A stretch of DNA of 64,000 nucleotides from Mariniphaga anaerophila (GTDB taxonomy: Bacteria > Bacteroidota > Bacteroidia > Bacteroidales > Prolixibacteraceae): positions 248,001-312,000 of the forward strand of contig NZ_FQUM01000001.1 of assembly GCF_900129025.1 (NCBI RefSeq). The letters are read 5' to 3'. The notes below the pieces were generated by a model that was not told where the DNA came from, did not search any database, and saw nothing but the letters and a program-made list of their open reading frames with translations. Numbering within the stretch: the first letter of the stretch is position 1; each line of letters opens with the position of its first letter. Made by a program: the position numbers and the translations under genes. This document shows, piece by piece, positions 25,831 to 34,852 of this stretch.

Positions 25831-26667
25831 TCACTCCCCTATTATAATCTGCTTTTCGCTAACCGACCAGGCAGAAAAGTAGCCCAGCGCACCGTTTGAA
25901 AAGTTGGAAACGGGATTGGAAGGTGCCGGCGATCCGGGATTCGTGTTGGCCATTTCGCGAAACGTTGAAAAATAAACCCAGGCGTTTTCATCTATCGAAA
26001 ACATTTCGACCCGAGCTGTGTCGCCGTGTTCGAAAACCTGCCCCCGGAGCGTTACCTGAATAACCCGTCCGTCGAGGCCACTGTCGTCAAAAACTATTAT
26101 ATCGCTGGTTTCATTTTGCAGCTCGCCGTTTTTATAAACCTTCGCCCTGTAATAATTCTTTTCGTCCGGAGGATCCGAAAAGTAAAGCAAAATACGGTAG
26201 CCGCCATCAAAAAATTTTACTTCCTGCTGATAGGAATAGCTTAACGAATCGATTGCAACCGGTGCCGGAATTTTTGATTTTGCCACATAGTTTTTCGTTT
26301 CTGTTTCAACGTGTAACGTATATTCTTCGTTTCTTCTGACCGGGTAAAATTCAATTTTGTAAAGTCCCTGCCCGAGGGGGAACGCATCCACTTTTTTTCC
26401 CGCCTCATTTTCCAAAAACACATATACATCGTCAACTGTTTCTGCAGCCTCTTTCCCAAAGTAACTGCCGGTTTTTGTCACTTTAACTTCCAGCGCAGCA
26501 TCGTCGAACGACAGGTTGCCTTCGATTACTATTTGAGGATTTGCATCGTTTAAATCAACGTCAATCACCTTCTCACAACCTGATAAGCACATGACACACA
26601 CACCGGCCAAAAAGGAAATAAAGTAAATCGGTCGATATTTTTTCGGTGATTTGTTATACATGTTCAT
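25831..26667 (-). CDS. DUF4249 domain lipoprotein
   Basis: 278 residues. Lipoprotein signal with FLAGVCVMCLSGCEKVIDVD (lipid Cys near 31), then a beta-rich DUF4249 body beginning VDLNDANPQIVIEGNLSFDD and ending GALGYFSAWSVSEKQIIIG, both typical. DUF4249 proteins are the partners of TonB-dependent receptors in Bacteroidota and probably sit at the outer membrane as a SusD-like accessory; the substrate is unknown. It lies 7 bases after the receptor gene, as its second operon gene. Confidence 0.9.
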   Translation of the reverse strand: MNMYNKSPKKYRPIYFISFLAGVCVMCLSGCEKVIDVDLNDANPQIVIEGNLSFDDAALEVKVTKTGSYFGKEAAETVDDVYVFLENEAGKKVDAFPLGQGLYKIEFYPVRRNEEYTLHVETETKNYVAKSKIPAPVAIDSLSYSYQQEVKFFDGGYRILLYFSDPPDEKNYYRAKVYKNGELQNETSDIIVFDDSGLDGRVIQVTLRGQVFEHGDTARVEMFSIDENAWVYFSTFREMANTNPGSPAPSNPVSNFSNGALGYFSAWSVSEKQIIIGE

Positions 26668-26674
26668 TTCTCTC

Positions 26675-28999
26675 TTAAAATTTAAACCTGTAACTTATTG
26701 ACGGAATGGCTCGAAACAGCGAAACCTGCACAGCCTCCGTTTCATCCGGATTATCCTCTTTTGTTCTGAAATCGATAAAATAGGCATTTTCCCGCGCGTA
26801 CGCGTTGTACACAGAAAAATTCAGGCTCGATTCAAACCGGGTCGTTTTCCTAAGCTGCCAAACCAATCCCAAATCCATGCGGTGATAATCGGGCATCCGG
26901 TAGCCGTTTCGCTCGGTGTAATAACCGATTGTTTTCCCGTCGATTTCGTATTTGCCACTGGGAAAAGTAACTGCATTTCCGGTATAAAAAACCCACGTGG
27001 CCGAGAGTTTCAGTTTTCGGGTAATGTCGTACATGGCCACCACCGAAATATCGTGTGTGCGATCGTGCCGCGCAGGAAACGGATTTCCGTTGCTGATTTC
27101 ATCAAATTGCCGCATGGTTTTAGACCATGTGTAGCTGAACCAGCCGTTCAACCGGCCAAAGTTTCGTTTTAACATCAGCTCGGCGCCGTAAGCCCACCCG
27201 CGGCCAAACACCAACTCCGATTCCACCGTGGAATTAAACATCAAATCAGCGCCGTTTTTATAGTCAATCTGGTTTTGCAGATTTTTATAGTAAAATTCTA
27301 TGGAAGACTCAAATTCATTGCTCTTAAAGTTCTGGAAATAGCCAACCGAAAACTGGTCTGAAATCTGGGGTTTTACGTTGTTGCTGCTGGGCAACCACAA
27401 ATCGGTGGGCGTGGTTGTGGTTGAGTTGGTTAGTAAATGTAAAAACTGATAAATACGATTGTAGGAAGCTTTTACCGAACTTCGGTTCGTAAACGTGTAA
27501 TTAAATCCCAACCGAGGCTCCAGCCCGCCCTGCGTTTTGTATGACTTTCCTTTGCCAATCTGGATGGTTTCAATCAATTCGCCGCTATCGTCAAACTCAT
27601 AAAACTCTCCCGGGCCAATATTGCTGAACAACGCAAGGCGAAGGCCGTAATACAATTTAATTTTGTCGGAAGTTCGCCACGAATTGGAAACGTATCCCGC
27701 CCATTCAACAGCTCTTCTTCTTGAAATGTTCTCCGGCGAAATATAGGTGTATCCTTCATTTACTCTAACTTCTCCGGGTAAAATCCTGTGGTTGATAATA
27801 TTAAATCCAAATTTCAGAGTATTATCCGCATTCATGTAAAACGAAAAATCCTGCTTCAGATTAACATCCTGAATTTCAGACCGAATTTTTAAATCCAGAT
27901 CTCGTAAAACATTGATGTTGTATGAATAGTTACTGAAAATAAGCGAAGTGTTGGCAAATAGCCGTTCGCTGAAAATATGGTTCCAGCGCAACGTTCCGGT
28001 AATGCTTCCCCAGTCAAACCCAAACTCTTTTTTATATCCGAAATCGTCGCGCCCCAGATATCCCGAAAGATAAATGCGATTTTTACCGTCTATCTTATAA
28101 TTGGCCTTCATATTCAGATCGTAAAAATAGAGGTAGGTATTTTTTATATCATCGTCGCTGGAAAGGTTCAGAAACAAATCGGCATAAGTGCGGCGCCCGC
28201 TTAGCATAAACGAACTTTTATCTTTTACAATCGGCCCTTCAACGGTGAGGTTTGAAGAAATAAGCCCCAGGTTCCCGGAAACACCGTGTCTTTTCATATT
28301 CCCTTCATTCATCTGAATATCTAGCACAGAAGACGCACGGCCTCCAAATTCGGCAGGAATAGAACCCTTTAACAGGCTGGCACTTTTCAGCGCTTCTGAA
28401 TTGAAAACAGAGAAAAAACCGAGCAAATGCGAAGCACTGTAAACAGGGGCTTCATCGAGCAAAATCAGGTTCTGGTCAATTCCGCCGCCGCGCACATAAA
28501 AACCTGAATTCCCCTCCCCTGCCGGTTTTACGCCGGCTGTCAACTGAATCGTTTTCAAAATATCCGGCTCTCCAAAAATCACCGGAATACTTTCAATCTG
28601 CTTGGGTGCCAGTTGTACTTTCCCCATTTCAACCGAAGTAACGTTCCGGTCGGCACGCTGTCCGGTAACTACCACACCCCCAATCTCATAATTCGATTTA
28701 TTCAGTTCAATATCCAGCTTTGTATTTTTTCTCAAATCTACCGGAATAACCATTGTTTCGTACCCTGTAAATTGCACGAGAATTCGATATTCTCCACTTT
28801 CCAGCGAAAGCGAATAAAATCCGTAACTATTTGAAAAAGCCCCGATTCCGTCTTTTTCGGCAACAGCCACAGCAGCTCCAACCAGACTCTCTCCGGTTGA
28901 CATATCAGTGACATTTCCGCTTAAAACGTATAGGGTTTGCGCATTCGTAAAAATGCCTGTAAATAGTAGTACAACAACAATTATGATTTTCTTCAGCAT
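26675..28999 (-). CDS. TonB-dependent receptor paired with DUF4249 lipoprotein
   Basis: 774 residues: signal peptide 1-20, carboxypeptidase-regulatory domain about 22-110 (LSGNVTDMSTGESLVGAAVA), plug about 115-225 (VNFYVRGGG-type region reads SGFYVRGGGIDQNLILLDEA), then a beta-barrel ending IPSISYRFKF. First gene of the receptor/DUF4249 pair. Its promoter region is shared head to head with the EF-G paralogue. Ligand unknown; no degradative enzymes lie nearby, so this is not an obvious polysaccharide locus. Confidence 0.92.
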   Translation of the reverse strand: MLKKIIIVVVLLFTGIFTNAQTLYVLSGNVTDMSTGESLVGAAVAVAEKDGIGAFSNSYGFYSLSLESGEYRILVQFTGYETMVIPVDLRKNTKLDIELNKSNYEIGGVVVTGQRADRNVTSVEMGKVQLAPKQIESIPVIFGEPDILKTIQLTAGVKPAGEGNSGFYVRGGGIDQNLILLDEAPVYSASHLLGFFSVFNSEALKSASLLKGSIPAEFGGRASSVLDIQMNEGNMKRHGVSGNLGLISSNLTVEGPIVKDKSSFMLSGRRTYADLFLNLSSDDDIKNTYLYFYDLNMKANYKIDGKNRIYLSGYLGRDDFGYKKEFGFDWGSITGTLRWNHIFSERLFANTSLIFSNYSYNINVLRDLDLKIRSEIQDVNLKQDFSFYMNADNTLKFGFNIINHRILPGEVRVNEGYTYISPENISRRRAVEWAGYVSNSWRTSDKIKLYYGLRLALFSNIGPGEFYEFDDSGELIETIQIGKGKSYKTQGGLEPRLGFNYTFTNRSSVKASYNRIYQFLHLLTNSTTTTPTDLWLPSSNNVKPQISDQFSVGYFQNFKSNEFESSIEFYYKNLQNQIDYKNGADLMFNSTVESELVFGRGWAYGAELMLKRNFGRLNGWFSYTWSKTMRQFDEISNGNPFPARHDRTHDISVVAMYDITRKLKLSATWVFYTGNAVTFPSGKYEIDGKTIGYYTERNGYRMPDYHRMDLGLVWQLRKTTRFESSLNFSVYNAYARENAYFIDFRTKEDNPDETEAVQVSLFRAIPSISYRFKF

Positions 29000-29016
29000 G
29001 CCAATTATTCGAAGCC

Positions 29017-29024
29017 CAAAAATA
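29017..29024 (-). promoter_or_regulatory. -7 promoter element of the TonB receptor/DUF4249 pair
   Basis: TATTTTTG on the minus strand, 17 bases before the ATG at 28999. No TTTG at 19 bases; the -33 zone falls over the -33 of the divergent EF-G promoter. Confidence 0.4.
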
Positions 29025-29033
29025 ACAATAAAC

Positions 29034-29063
29034 TTGATCGTTAATAAATTATTACTAATTTTG
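29034..29063 (+). promoter_or_regulatory. Consensus promoter of the EF-G paralogue
   Basis: TTG at 29034-29036, 19 bases, TAATTTTG at 29056-29063: a full Bacteroidota-type promoter. The ATG is 60 bases downstream. Confidence 0.7.
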
Positions 29064-29123
29064 GTGACCTTTTTTTACAGAATGTTCAAAAGGTACAAAC
29101 GTGAATCAAAAAACTAAAATAAC

Positions 29124-31280
29124 ATGAAAGTTTACAAGACCGATCAAATTCGAAACATTGCATTAATTGGAAATGCCGGCAGTGGAAAAACCACCCTCGC
29201 AGAGGCCATGCTGTTCGAGGGTGGAGTAGTAACCCGCAGAGGTGAAGTAACTGCAAAAAACACGGTTTCGGACCACAGTTTTATCGAGCAGGAATATGGC
29301 AACTCAGTATTATCCACACTTTTATACACAGAATGTAACGGTGCAAAAATTAACATTCTCGATACCCCGGGAATGGATGATTTGTGCGGAGGAGTGGTTT
29401 CGTCGTTGAACGTAACCGACCTTTCGCTGTTAACTGTAAACACCATCAACGGCATTGAGTCGGGAACGGTTGCTGCCGGGCGTCAGGCCGAAAAATTCGG
29501 GATTCCGATGATGTTTGTATTCAACCAGCTCGATCATGAGAACACAAACTTCGATGCTGCTCTGGATCAGTGCAAAGCAACCTTCGGAAACAAAGTTACA
29601 GTTGTGCAATACCCCGTTGAAGCCGGTCCAGGTTTTAACACTATTATTGATGTTTTAAAAATGAAAATGTACAAGTACGGCCCCAACGGAGGTAAACCAG
29701 AAGTACTTGACATACCGGATTCAGAAAAAGACAAAGCAAGCGAATTGCAAAACGAACTGGTTGAAATGGCGGCAGAAAACGAAGAATCGTTGATGGAGCT
29801 CTATTTCGACAAAGGTACTCTTACCGAGGATGAAATGCGCCAGGGCATGAAAATGGGAATGTTGCAGCGCGACTTGTTCCCGGTGTTCTGCACCTGTGCG
29901 AAAAAAGATATTGGCGTTGGCCGTCTGATGGAATTTATTGTAAACATCGTTCCAACCCCGAAAGAACGCCCTGCAAGGCCTATTGTTGAAGGAAAAGAAT
30001 TGAAAATGGATGAGTCGGCCGAGCCCAGCTTGTTTGTTTTTAAAACAGCCGTAGAACCGCATGTGGGTGAGATTACCTACTTTAAAGTTATGTCGGGTAA
30101 AATCCAGGAAGGCATGGATCTTATCAATTCCAAATCAGGCAATAAAGAACGGCTTTCTCAAGTGTTTGTTTCTGCCGGAAAAAACCGCGAAAAAGTAGAA
30201 GCTCTGGTTGCCGGTGATTTGGGCTGCACCGTAAAACTGAAAGAGACAAAATTTAACCAGACACTGACCACCAAAGAAGCAGGAACGAAATACGAACCGA
30301 TTAAGTTCCCGGCATCGAAACACATAATTGCTATTAAAGCAGCCAACGAATCAGACGATGAGAAAGTTGGTGAAATATTGAATAAAATTAAATACGAAGA
30401 TCCAACTTACGTTATACAATATTCAAAAGAATTGAAACAATTGTTGGTACACGGACAAGGCGAATACCATCTGAATGTATTGAAATGGTATTTCGACAAT
30501 GTGTACAAAATTGATGTCAATTATATTCAACCTAGAATACCTTACCGCGAAACCATTACAAAACCCGCACAGGCAGATTACCGCCACAAAAAACAATCGG
30601 GTGGCGCCGGCCAGTTTGGCGAGGTACACATGATTATTGAACCTTACACCGAAGGCGCTGCACCAAAAACAATGTTCAAGTTTGGCGACAAAGAACAAAA
30701 AATATCTGTTCGCGACGTGCAGGAAAATCTGCTTCCGTGGGGAGGTAAACTGATTTTTGTAAACAGTATTGTAGGTGGTTCCATCGATGCCCGCTTCCTT
30801 CCGGCAATTCTGAAAGGAATTATGGAAAAAATGGAAGAAGGCCCGCTTACAGGTTCTTACGCCCGCGATATTGTTGTGTATATTTACGACGGGAAAATGC
30901 ACCCGGTAGATTCCAACGAAATTTCATTTAAACTGGCCGGCCGGAATGCTTTCAGCAAAGCGTTTAAAAATGCAGGGCCAAAAATTCTGGAACCAATTTA
31001 CAACCTCGAAGTTTGGGTCCCGTCTGACCGCATGGGCGATGTAATGAGTGATTTACAGGGACGCCGCGCCATGATTATGGGAATGGGGTCGGAAAAAGGA
31101 ATGGAAAAAATCAGTGCCAAAGTTCCGCAAAAAGAGATGTTCAGATACTCTACTTCACTGAGTTCAATTACCGGTGGCCGTGGCGTATTCAGCATTTCGT
31201 TTGACGATTACGAGAAAGTTCCTGCAGAGGTTCAGGACGAACTGCTTAAAGCTTACGAAGCCGAGCAGGAAGAAGAATAG
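29124..31280 (+). CDS. fusA2: Elongation factor G paralogue (EF-G2 type) with defective GTPase residues
   Basis: 718 residues, full EF-G domain order I-V. Walker A (G1) is intact: GNAGSGKTT at 16-24. But the switch I sequence expected as RGITI is replaced (EQEYGNSVLST, 55-65), G3 reads DTPGM at 80-84 so the catalytic His of DTPGH is Met84, and G4 is NQLD (134-137) instead of NKxD. Domain IV follows with RIPYRETITKP and SGGAGQFGEVHM, as in translocases. This matches the Bacteroides EF-G2 group, reported to support translation without GTP hydrolysis in nutrient-limited cells. The main fusA is not in this window. It has its own promoter and terminator. Confidence 0.9.
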   Translation: MKVYKTDQIRNIALIGNAGSGKTTLAEAMLFEGGVVTRRGEVTAKNTVSDHSFIEQEYGNSVLSTLLYTECNGAKINILDTPGMDDLCGGVVSSLNVTDLSLLTVNTINGIESGTVAAGRQAEKFGIPMMFVFNQLDHENTNFDAALDQCKATFGNKVTVVQYPVEAGPGFNTIIDVLKMKMYKYGPNGGKPEVLDIPDSEKDKASELQNELVEMAAENEESLMELYFDKGTLTEDEMRQGMKMGMLQRDLFPVFCTCAKKDIGVGRLMEFIVNIVPTPKERPARPIVEGKELKMDESAEPSLFVFKTAVEPHVGEITYFKVMSGKIQEGMDLINSKSGNKERLSQVFVSAGKNREKVEALVAGDLGCTVKLKETKFNQTLTTKEAGTKYEPIKFPASKHIIAIKAANESDDEKVGEILNKIKYEDPTYVIQYSKELKQLLVHGQGEYHLNVLKWYFDNVYKIDVNYIQPRIPYRETITKPAQADYRHKKQSGGAGQFGEVHMIIEPYTEGAAPKTMFKFGDKEQKISVRDVQENLLPWGGKLIFVNSIVGGSIDARFLPAILKGIMEKMEEGPLTGSYARDIVVYIYDGKMHPVDSNEISFKLAGRNAFSKAFKNAGPKILEPIYNLEVWVPSDRMGDVMSDLQGRRAMIMGMGSEKGMEKISAKVPQKEMFRYSTSLSSITGGRGVFSISFDDYEKVPAEVQDELLKAYEAEQEEE

Positions 31281-31311
31281 ACCATTTTCTAATCCATTTT
31301 ACTATAACAAT

Positions 31312-31346
31312 AAGCTCCGGTCCGAAAGGATTGGAGCTTTGTTTTT
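31312..31346 (+). terminator. Terminator of the EF-G paralogue gene
   Basis: AAGCTCC pairs with GGAGCTT, with an inner TCC-GAAA-GGA stem in the loop, followed by TTGTTTTT. It begins 32 bases after the stop codon. Confidence 0.75.
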
Positions 31347-31373
31347 ATTGGATAAAAATGGTTTGTTTACGGA

Positions 31374-31664
31374 TTATTTGAGTACAATTTTTTTGACGAT
31401 CTCCTCCCCTGCATGTTCGTTCAGTCGCCTCCGAATTTCTTCTCGCATCATTACAAGTTCGCTTTTTACCACCGACGAACTAATTTCCACATACAACACC
31501 TGTTTCGACAGAAAAATATTCCGGGTATAACTTGCAATGGTTTTCCCCAGCAACGTTTCCCACGATTGAACCACATCAACCTCTTTCAGTTTCCGGTCAA
31601 ACTTCATGGCGCTAACATATTCGCGAAGCACCGCACTAATCGATTGGGTATTACTTTTTCTCAT
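31374..31664 (-). CDS. DUF721 (DciA-like) protein
   Basis: 96 residues with the DUF721 pattern: VVQSWETLLGKTIASYTRNIFL then LYVEISSSVVKSELVMMREEI. DUF721 includes DciA, the ancestral loader of the replicative helicase DnaB. Here it overlaps the end of recF by 4 bases (ATGA), a very common pairing in Bacteroidota that ties it to DNA replication or repair. The helicase-loading role is inferred from family, not shown here. Confidence 0.85.
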   Translation of the reverse strand: MRKSNTQSISAVLREYVSAMKFDRKLKEVDVVQSWETLLGKTIASYTRNIFLSKQVLYVEISSSVVKSELVMMREEIRRRLNEHAGEEIVKKIVLK

Positions 31665-32767
31665 GGCAATGGTTCTATTATTCCTGAATTCACATTAAAA
31701 ATCCGATAATCGGCATTCATTTTTTTTATGATGGTATCCAGATGTTCGCGGTTGGTATCGGTAATAAAAATTTGTCCGAAATTTTCGTCAGACACAACTT
31801 TTACTATCTGTTCCACCCGGTGTCGGTCAAGTTTATCGAAAATATCATCGAGCAACAAAATGGGTTTCATCCCCGAAATTTCTTTAATAAACTCATACTG
31901 CGCCAGTTTTAGCGACACCAGGTAAGTTTTGTTTTGCCCCTGCGAACCCAGCTTTTTTATGGGATATTCATCAATATTAAAAACAAGGTCATCTTTATGA
32001 ATGCCAACTGTTGTATGTTGTGCAATCCTGTCTTTTTTTAATGATTGCTGCAACAGATTGGCAAAGTTGTTTTCGTACAATGCCGAATAATGAACAAGTC
32101 CAACTTTTTCGTTCTCCTGCGAAATAAATGAGTAGAACTCCTGAAAAACGGGAATCAGCTTTTCTACAAATTTTTTGCGTTCATCGTGAATGCGCGTGCC
32201 GTATTCAACCAGTTGGTCATCCCAGATAGAAAGCAGCTCGGCATCGAAATAATGTTCCGAAGCAAATTGTTTCAGCAGGTTATTCCGTTGCAATAGCGCC
32301 CGGTTGTATTTAAGCAAATCATCCAGGTAATTTTGATTGTATTGAGAAATTACCCCGTCCATAAACTTCCGGCGTTCGTCGCTTCCTCCCAAAATAAGGC
32401 TGTTATCCGATGGAGTTATCATTACCAGCGGCAGCAGTCCAATGTGTTCCATCAACCTTTTGTACACTTTAGAGTTTCGTTTAAACTGCTTTTTTTGTCC
32501 TTTCTGAAGTCCGCAGGAAATTATCTCGGCAGAATCATCCCGGCGATAATTCCCGTTCAGCATAAAAAAGCTTTCATCGTGATTGATGTTCAACTGATCT
32601 GCCGCATTAAAAAAGCTTTTGCAAAACGACAAATAGTAAACAGCATCCATCAGATTTGTTTTTCCCGAGCCATTATTGCCAATCAAACAATTCAGGCGCG
32701 GAGAAAATTCCACCTGAACATCTTTCAGGTTTTTAAAATTTATGATGGAAATCTCTTCGATGTACAT
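31661..32767 (-). CDS. recF: DNA replication and repair protein RecF
   Basis: 368 residues from the ATG at 32767 (MYIEEISIINFKNLKDV). An ATG 21 bases upstream is in frame, but a -7 promoter element at 32790-32797 places the transcript start after it. Walker A GNNGSGKTN at about 30-38, ABC-like signature region LGSQGQNKTY, and Walker B ILLLDDIFDKLD. RecF binds ssDNA-dsDNA junctions and helps RecOR load RecA. Co-transcribed with the DUF721 gene. Confidence 0.95.
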   Translation of the reverse strand: MYIEEISIINFKNLKDVQVEFSPRLNCLIGNNGSGKTNLMDAVYYLSFCKSFFNAADQLNINHDESFFMLNGNYRRDDSAEIISCGLQKGQKKQFKRNSKVYKRLMEHIGLLPLVMITPSDNSLILGGSDERRKFMDGVISQYNQNYLDDLLKYNRALLQRNNLLKQFASEHYFDAELLSIWDDQLVEYGTRIHDERKKFVEKLIPVFQEFYSFISQENEKVGLVHYSALYENNFANLLQQSLKKDRIAQHTTVGIHKDDLVFNIDEYPIKKLGSQGQNKTYLVSLKLAQYEFIKEISGMKPILLLDDIFDKLDRHRVEQIVKVVSDENFGQIFITDTNREHLDTIIKKMNADYRIFNVNSGIIEPLP

Positions 32768-32789
32768 AAAAAAAGTGCTTTTTAACATG

Positions 32790-32797
32790 CAAAACTA
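32790..32797 (-). promoter_or_regulatory. -7 promoter element of recF
   Basis: TAGTTTTG on the minus strand. With initiation about 7 bases downstream (near 32783) the in-frame ATG at 32788 would not be in the message, which decides for the start at 32767. Confidence 0.45.
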
Positions 32798-32912
32798 ACC
32801 AAAAAACAGCGGGAAGAGAACAGATTAATGAAAATATGGGTTAATAACATCCAACTGTTGATTAAAGCCGAAATTTAAAGGTTCATTTTCGGTGCAATTT
32901 GTAAAAAAAAGC

Positions 32913-32920
32913 TATTTTTG
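32913..32920 (+). promoter_or_regulatory. -7 promoter element of the TPR membrane protein gene
   Basis: TATTTTTG, 25 bases before the ATG at 32946. It implies that an upstream in-frame ATG at 32892 is not used. Confidence 0.45.
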
Positions 32921-32945
32921 CGGCACAATTTTGAAATCTAAGAAC

Positions 32946-33632
32946 ATGGCAAACAAGAAAGCCCAGCAAGCTGATAATTTGCAGGAACTTGAAAGTGCAC
33001 TGACTAAAACAGAGCATTTTATTGAAGAAAACCAAAAACCAATAACTTACGTAGTCGGAGCTATTATTTTGGTAGCGGTTGCATATCTCGGTTTTACCAG
33101 ATTTTATTTGCAGCCCCGTGAAAAAGAAGCACAATCGCAAATGTTTATGGCTGAGAATTATTTTGAAAAAGATTCTTTCAACCTGGCCATTAACGGTGAT
33201 GGTAATTACCTCGGGTTTCTTGACATTATTGATGATTATGGAATGACCAAATCGGCCAATCTTGCAAACTACTACGCAGGAGTTTCATACCTTCATTTAG
33301 GACAGTACGAAGAAGCGCTGGACTATTTGCAGAGTTTTAGTACAAAAGACATGCTTCTTGCCCCGATTGCAGAAGGTGCCAAAGGCGATGCAAAACTGGA
33401 ACTCGGAGATTCAAATGCAGCTTTAAAACATTACAAAAAAGCTTACTCGTTAAACGACAACGAGCTTACAGCACCTATTTACATGTTGAAAGCCGCCAAG
33501 TTGCTCGAATCAATGGAAAAATTGAACGACGCATTGACGCTCTACAAATCAATCAAAGAAAAGTATCCAAATTCTACCGAAGGTCAAAATGTAGATAAAT
33601 ACATTGCACGGGTAGAAATTAAACTGGGATAG
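32946..33632 (+). CDS. Membrane-anchored TPR protein (YfgM-like)
   Basis: 228 residues from the ATG at 32946. A charged N-terminus ([20 protein letters not shown]), one membrane helix at about 40-60 ([19 protein letters not shown]), then TPR-like helical pairs ([41 protein letters not shown]). The layout matches YfgM-type proteins linked to the Sec translocon in other bacteria; here the role is inferred only. It precedes ribH but a terminator-like hairpin separates them. Confidence 0.8.
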   Translation: MANKKAQQADNLQELESALTKTEHFIEENQKPITYVVGAIILVAVAYLGFTRFYLQPREKEAQSQMFMAENYFEKDSFNLAINGDGNYLGFLDIIDDYGMTKSANLANYYAGVSYLHLGQYEEALDYLQSFSTKDMLLAPIAEGAKGDAKLELGDSNAALKHYKKAYSLNDNELTAPIYMLKAAKLLESMEKLNDALTLYKSIKEKYPNSTEGQNVDKYIARVEIKLG

Positions 33633-33657
33633 TAAACAGTTTGTATTTATAATATAT

Positions 33658-33682
33658 ACCCCTCCCTGCGAGGGGTTTTTTA
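33658..33682 (+). terminator. Terminator-like hairpin between the TPR gene and ribH
   Basis: ACCCCT / AGGGGT stem with a CCCTGCG loop followed by TTTTTATTT. It starts 26 bases after the TPR stop codon but ends only 11 bases before the ribH ATG, so it may also act as an attenuator or leader hairpin for ribH. Confidence 0.7.
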
Positions 33683-33693
33683 TTTCAAAAAAA

Positions 33694-34182
33694 ATGGCAA
33701 CAAAAGATCTTTCTCAATACAACATAGAATCGGTTCCTTCTGCTGAAAGTATGCGGTTTGGGATTGTAGTAGCCGAGTGGAATTACGAAATAACATCGGC
33801 ACTTGCAAAAGGAGCAATATATACACTAAAAAAGCATGGAGCTACCAGCGATAATATTCTGGTAAAATATGTGCCCGGAAGCTTTGAATTGCCGCTGGGA
33901 GCACAGTTCTTTGCTGAAATGGAAAATGTGGATGCAGTAATTATTCTGGGTTGTGTAATTCAGGGTGAAACCCGCCATTTCGATTACATTTGCGACGGTG
34001 TTACCAAAGGAACTGTTGACCTGAATTTGAAGTACAACAAGCCGTTTATTTTCGGACTACTTACTACCAACGACGAACAGCAGGCCAAAGACCGCGCCGG
34101 CGGAATACACGGTAACAAAGGCGACGAAGCGGCTGTGACGGCAATAAAAATGGTTCACCTGAAACAGAATTTTTCTATTTAG
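33694..34182 (+). CDS. ribH: 6,7-dimethyl-8-ribityllumazine synthase
   Basis: 162 residues with the RibH motifs: [11 protein letters not shown] near 27-37 (ring-stacking aromatic), [14 protein letters not shown], and [13 protein letters not shown] followed by [18 protein letters not shown] (catalytic His in the first, phosphate-binding loop). It joins the pyrimidine and the C4 phosphate to form lumazine, the penultimate step of riboflavin synthesis. No other rib gene is nearby and no FMN riboswitch was recognised; the hairpin 11 bases upstream is the only leader structure. Confidence 0.95.
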   Translation: MATKDLSQYNIESVPSAESMRFGIVVAEWNYEITSALAKGAIYTLKKHGATSDNILVKYVPGSFELPLGAQFFAEMENVDAVIILGCVIQGETRHFDYICDGVTKGTVDLNLKYNKPFIFGLLTTNDEQQAKDRAGGIHGNKGDEAAVTAIKMVHLKQNFSI

Positions 34183-34206
34183 TTTAAAGAAAACCGACAA
34201 AAAATA

Positions 34207-34232
34207 AAAGGGCCTGCCTGTGCAAGCCCTTT
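34207..34232 (-). terminator. Terminator of the Spy-like gene
   Basis: AAAGGGC / GCCCTTT stem with a 12-base loop. On the minus strand it is followed by TATTTTTTGTC; on the plus strand (after ribH) there is no T-run. Confidence 0.65.
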
Positions 34233-34268
34233 CAAGAAAACCAAACTAAACTAAATGTAAAAACAAAA

Positions 34269-34652
34269 CTATCTTCTGTTTCCGGGACGGCGATCACGCC
34301 GTTGAGCCCGTCTCTCTTCCTGAAATTTCTGATACTTACTCCATTGTTCTTCGGTCAGAATCTCTTTCATTTTTTTGTCCTGCTCAGCTCTTATTTCATT
34401 CATTTTCTCACGCATCTTCTCAAAATCTCCCCCTTGATTTTCGTCGCGCAGAGCTTTCATTTTTTCTCCGGTCTCAACAAATAAGTCTGATACTTTCTTT
34501 TCCTGTTTTTCATTCAGGTCAACAGCTTTTTTTATTTGTTCTGTCTGGCGTTTAGCCATTTCTGCAGGGTCAAAACTTCTTTGTCCGGGTTGGGCAATGG
34601 AAGTTACAACGACCAGCATAACCAGAATCAGAGTAACACCAATTTTTTTCAT
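34269..34652 (-). CDS. Small periplasmic Spy/CpxP-like helical protein
   Basis: 127 residues. Signal peptide 1-20 (ending TSIAQPGQ), then a charged helical hairpin rich in Glu, Lys, Met and Arg (VDLNEKQEKKVSDLFVETGE, EILTEEQWSKYQKFQEERRA), and an Arg-rich tail (RAQRRDRRPGNRR). The LNEKQ...LTEEQW spacing resembles the Spy/CpxP LTxxQ repeats and the Bacteroidota DUF4890 proteins. A chaperone or stress-sensor role in the periplasm is inferred. It ends tail to tail with ribH and starts head to head with an ECF sigma gene. Confidence 0.75.
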   Translation of the reverse strand: MKKIGVTLILVMLVVVTSIAQPGQRSFDPAEMAKRQTEQIKKAVDLNEKQEKKVSDLFVETGEKMKALRDENQGGDFEKMREKMNEIRAEQDKKMKEILTEEQWSKYQKFQEERRAQRRDRRPGNRR

Positions 34653-34852
34653 TACAATGTTTTTTTATGAATTATAGCCCTTTTGACATGATAAACTGAA
34701 AATAGTTTAACGGAACTGGAAAAAAGAGAAAAAAAACAGGCTGCATTTTTACATCTGATTTTTTGAACCAAACCTCTTTTCAAAAAAATAAAATACCGTA
34801 CTTTGCGTTTGCCTAAAAATTTCTGACAGTAATTGCAGAAATAACACTGAAG

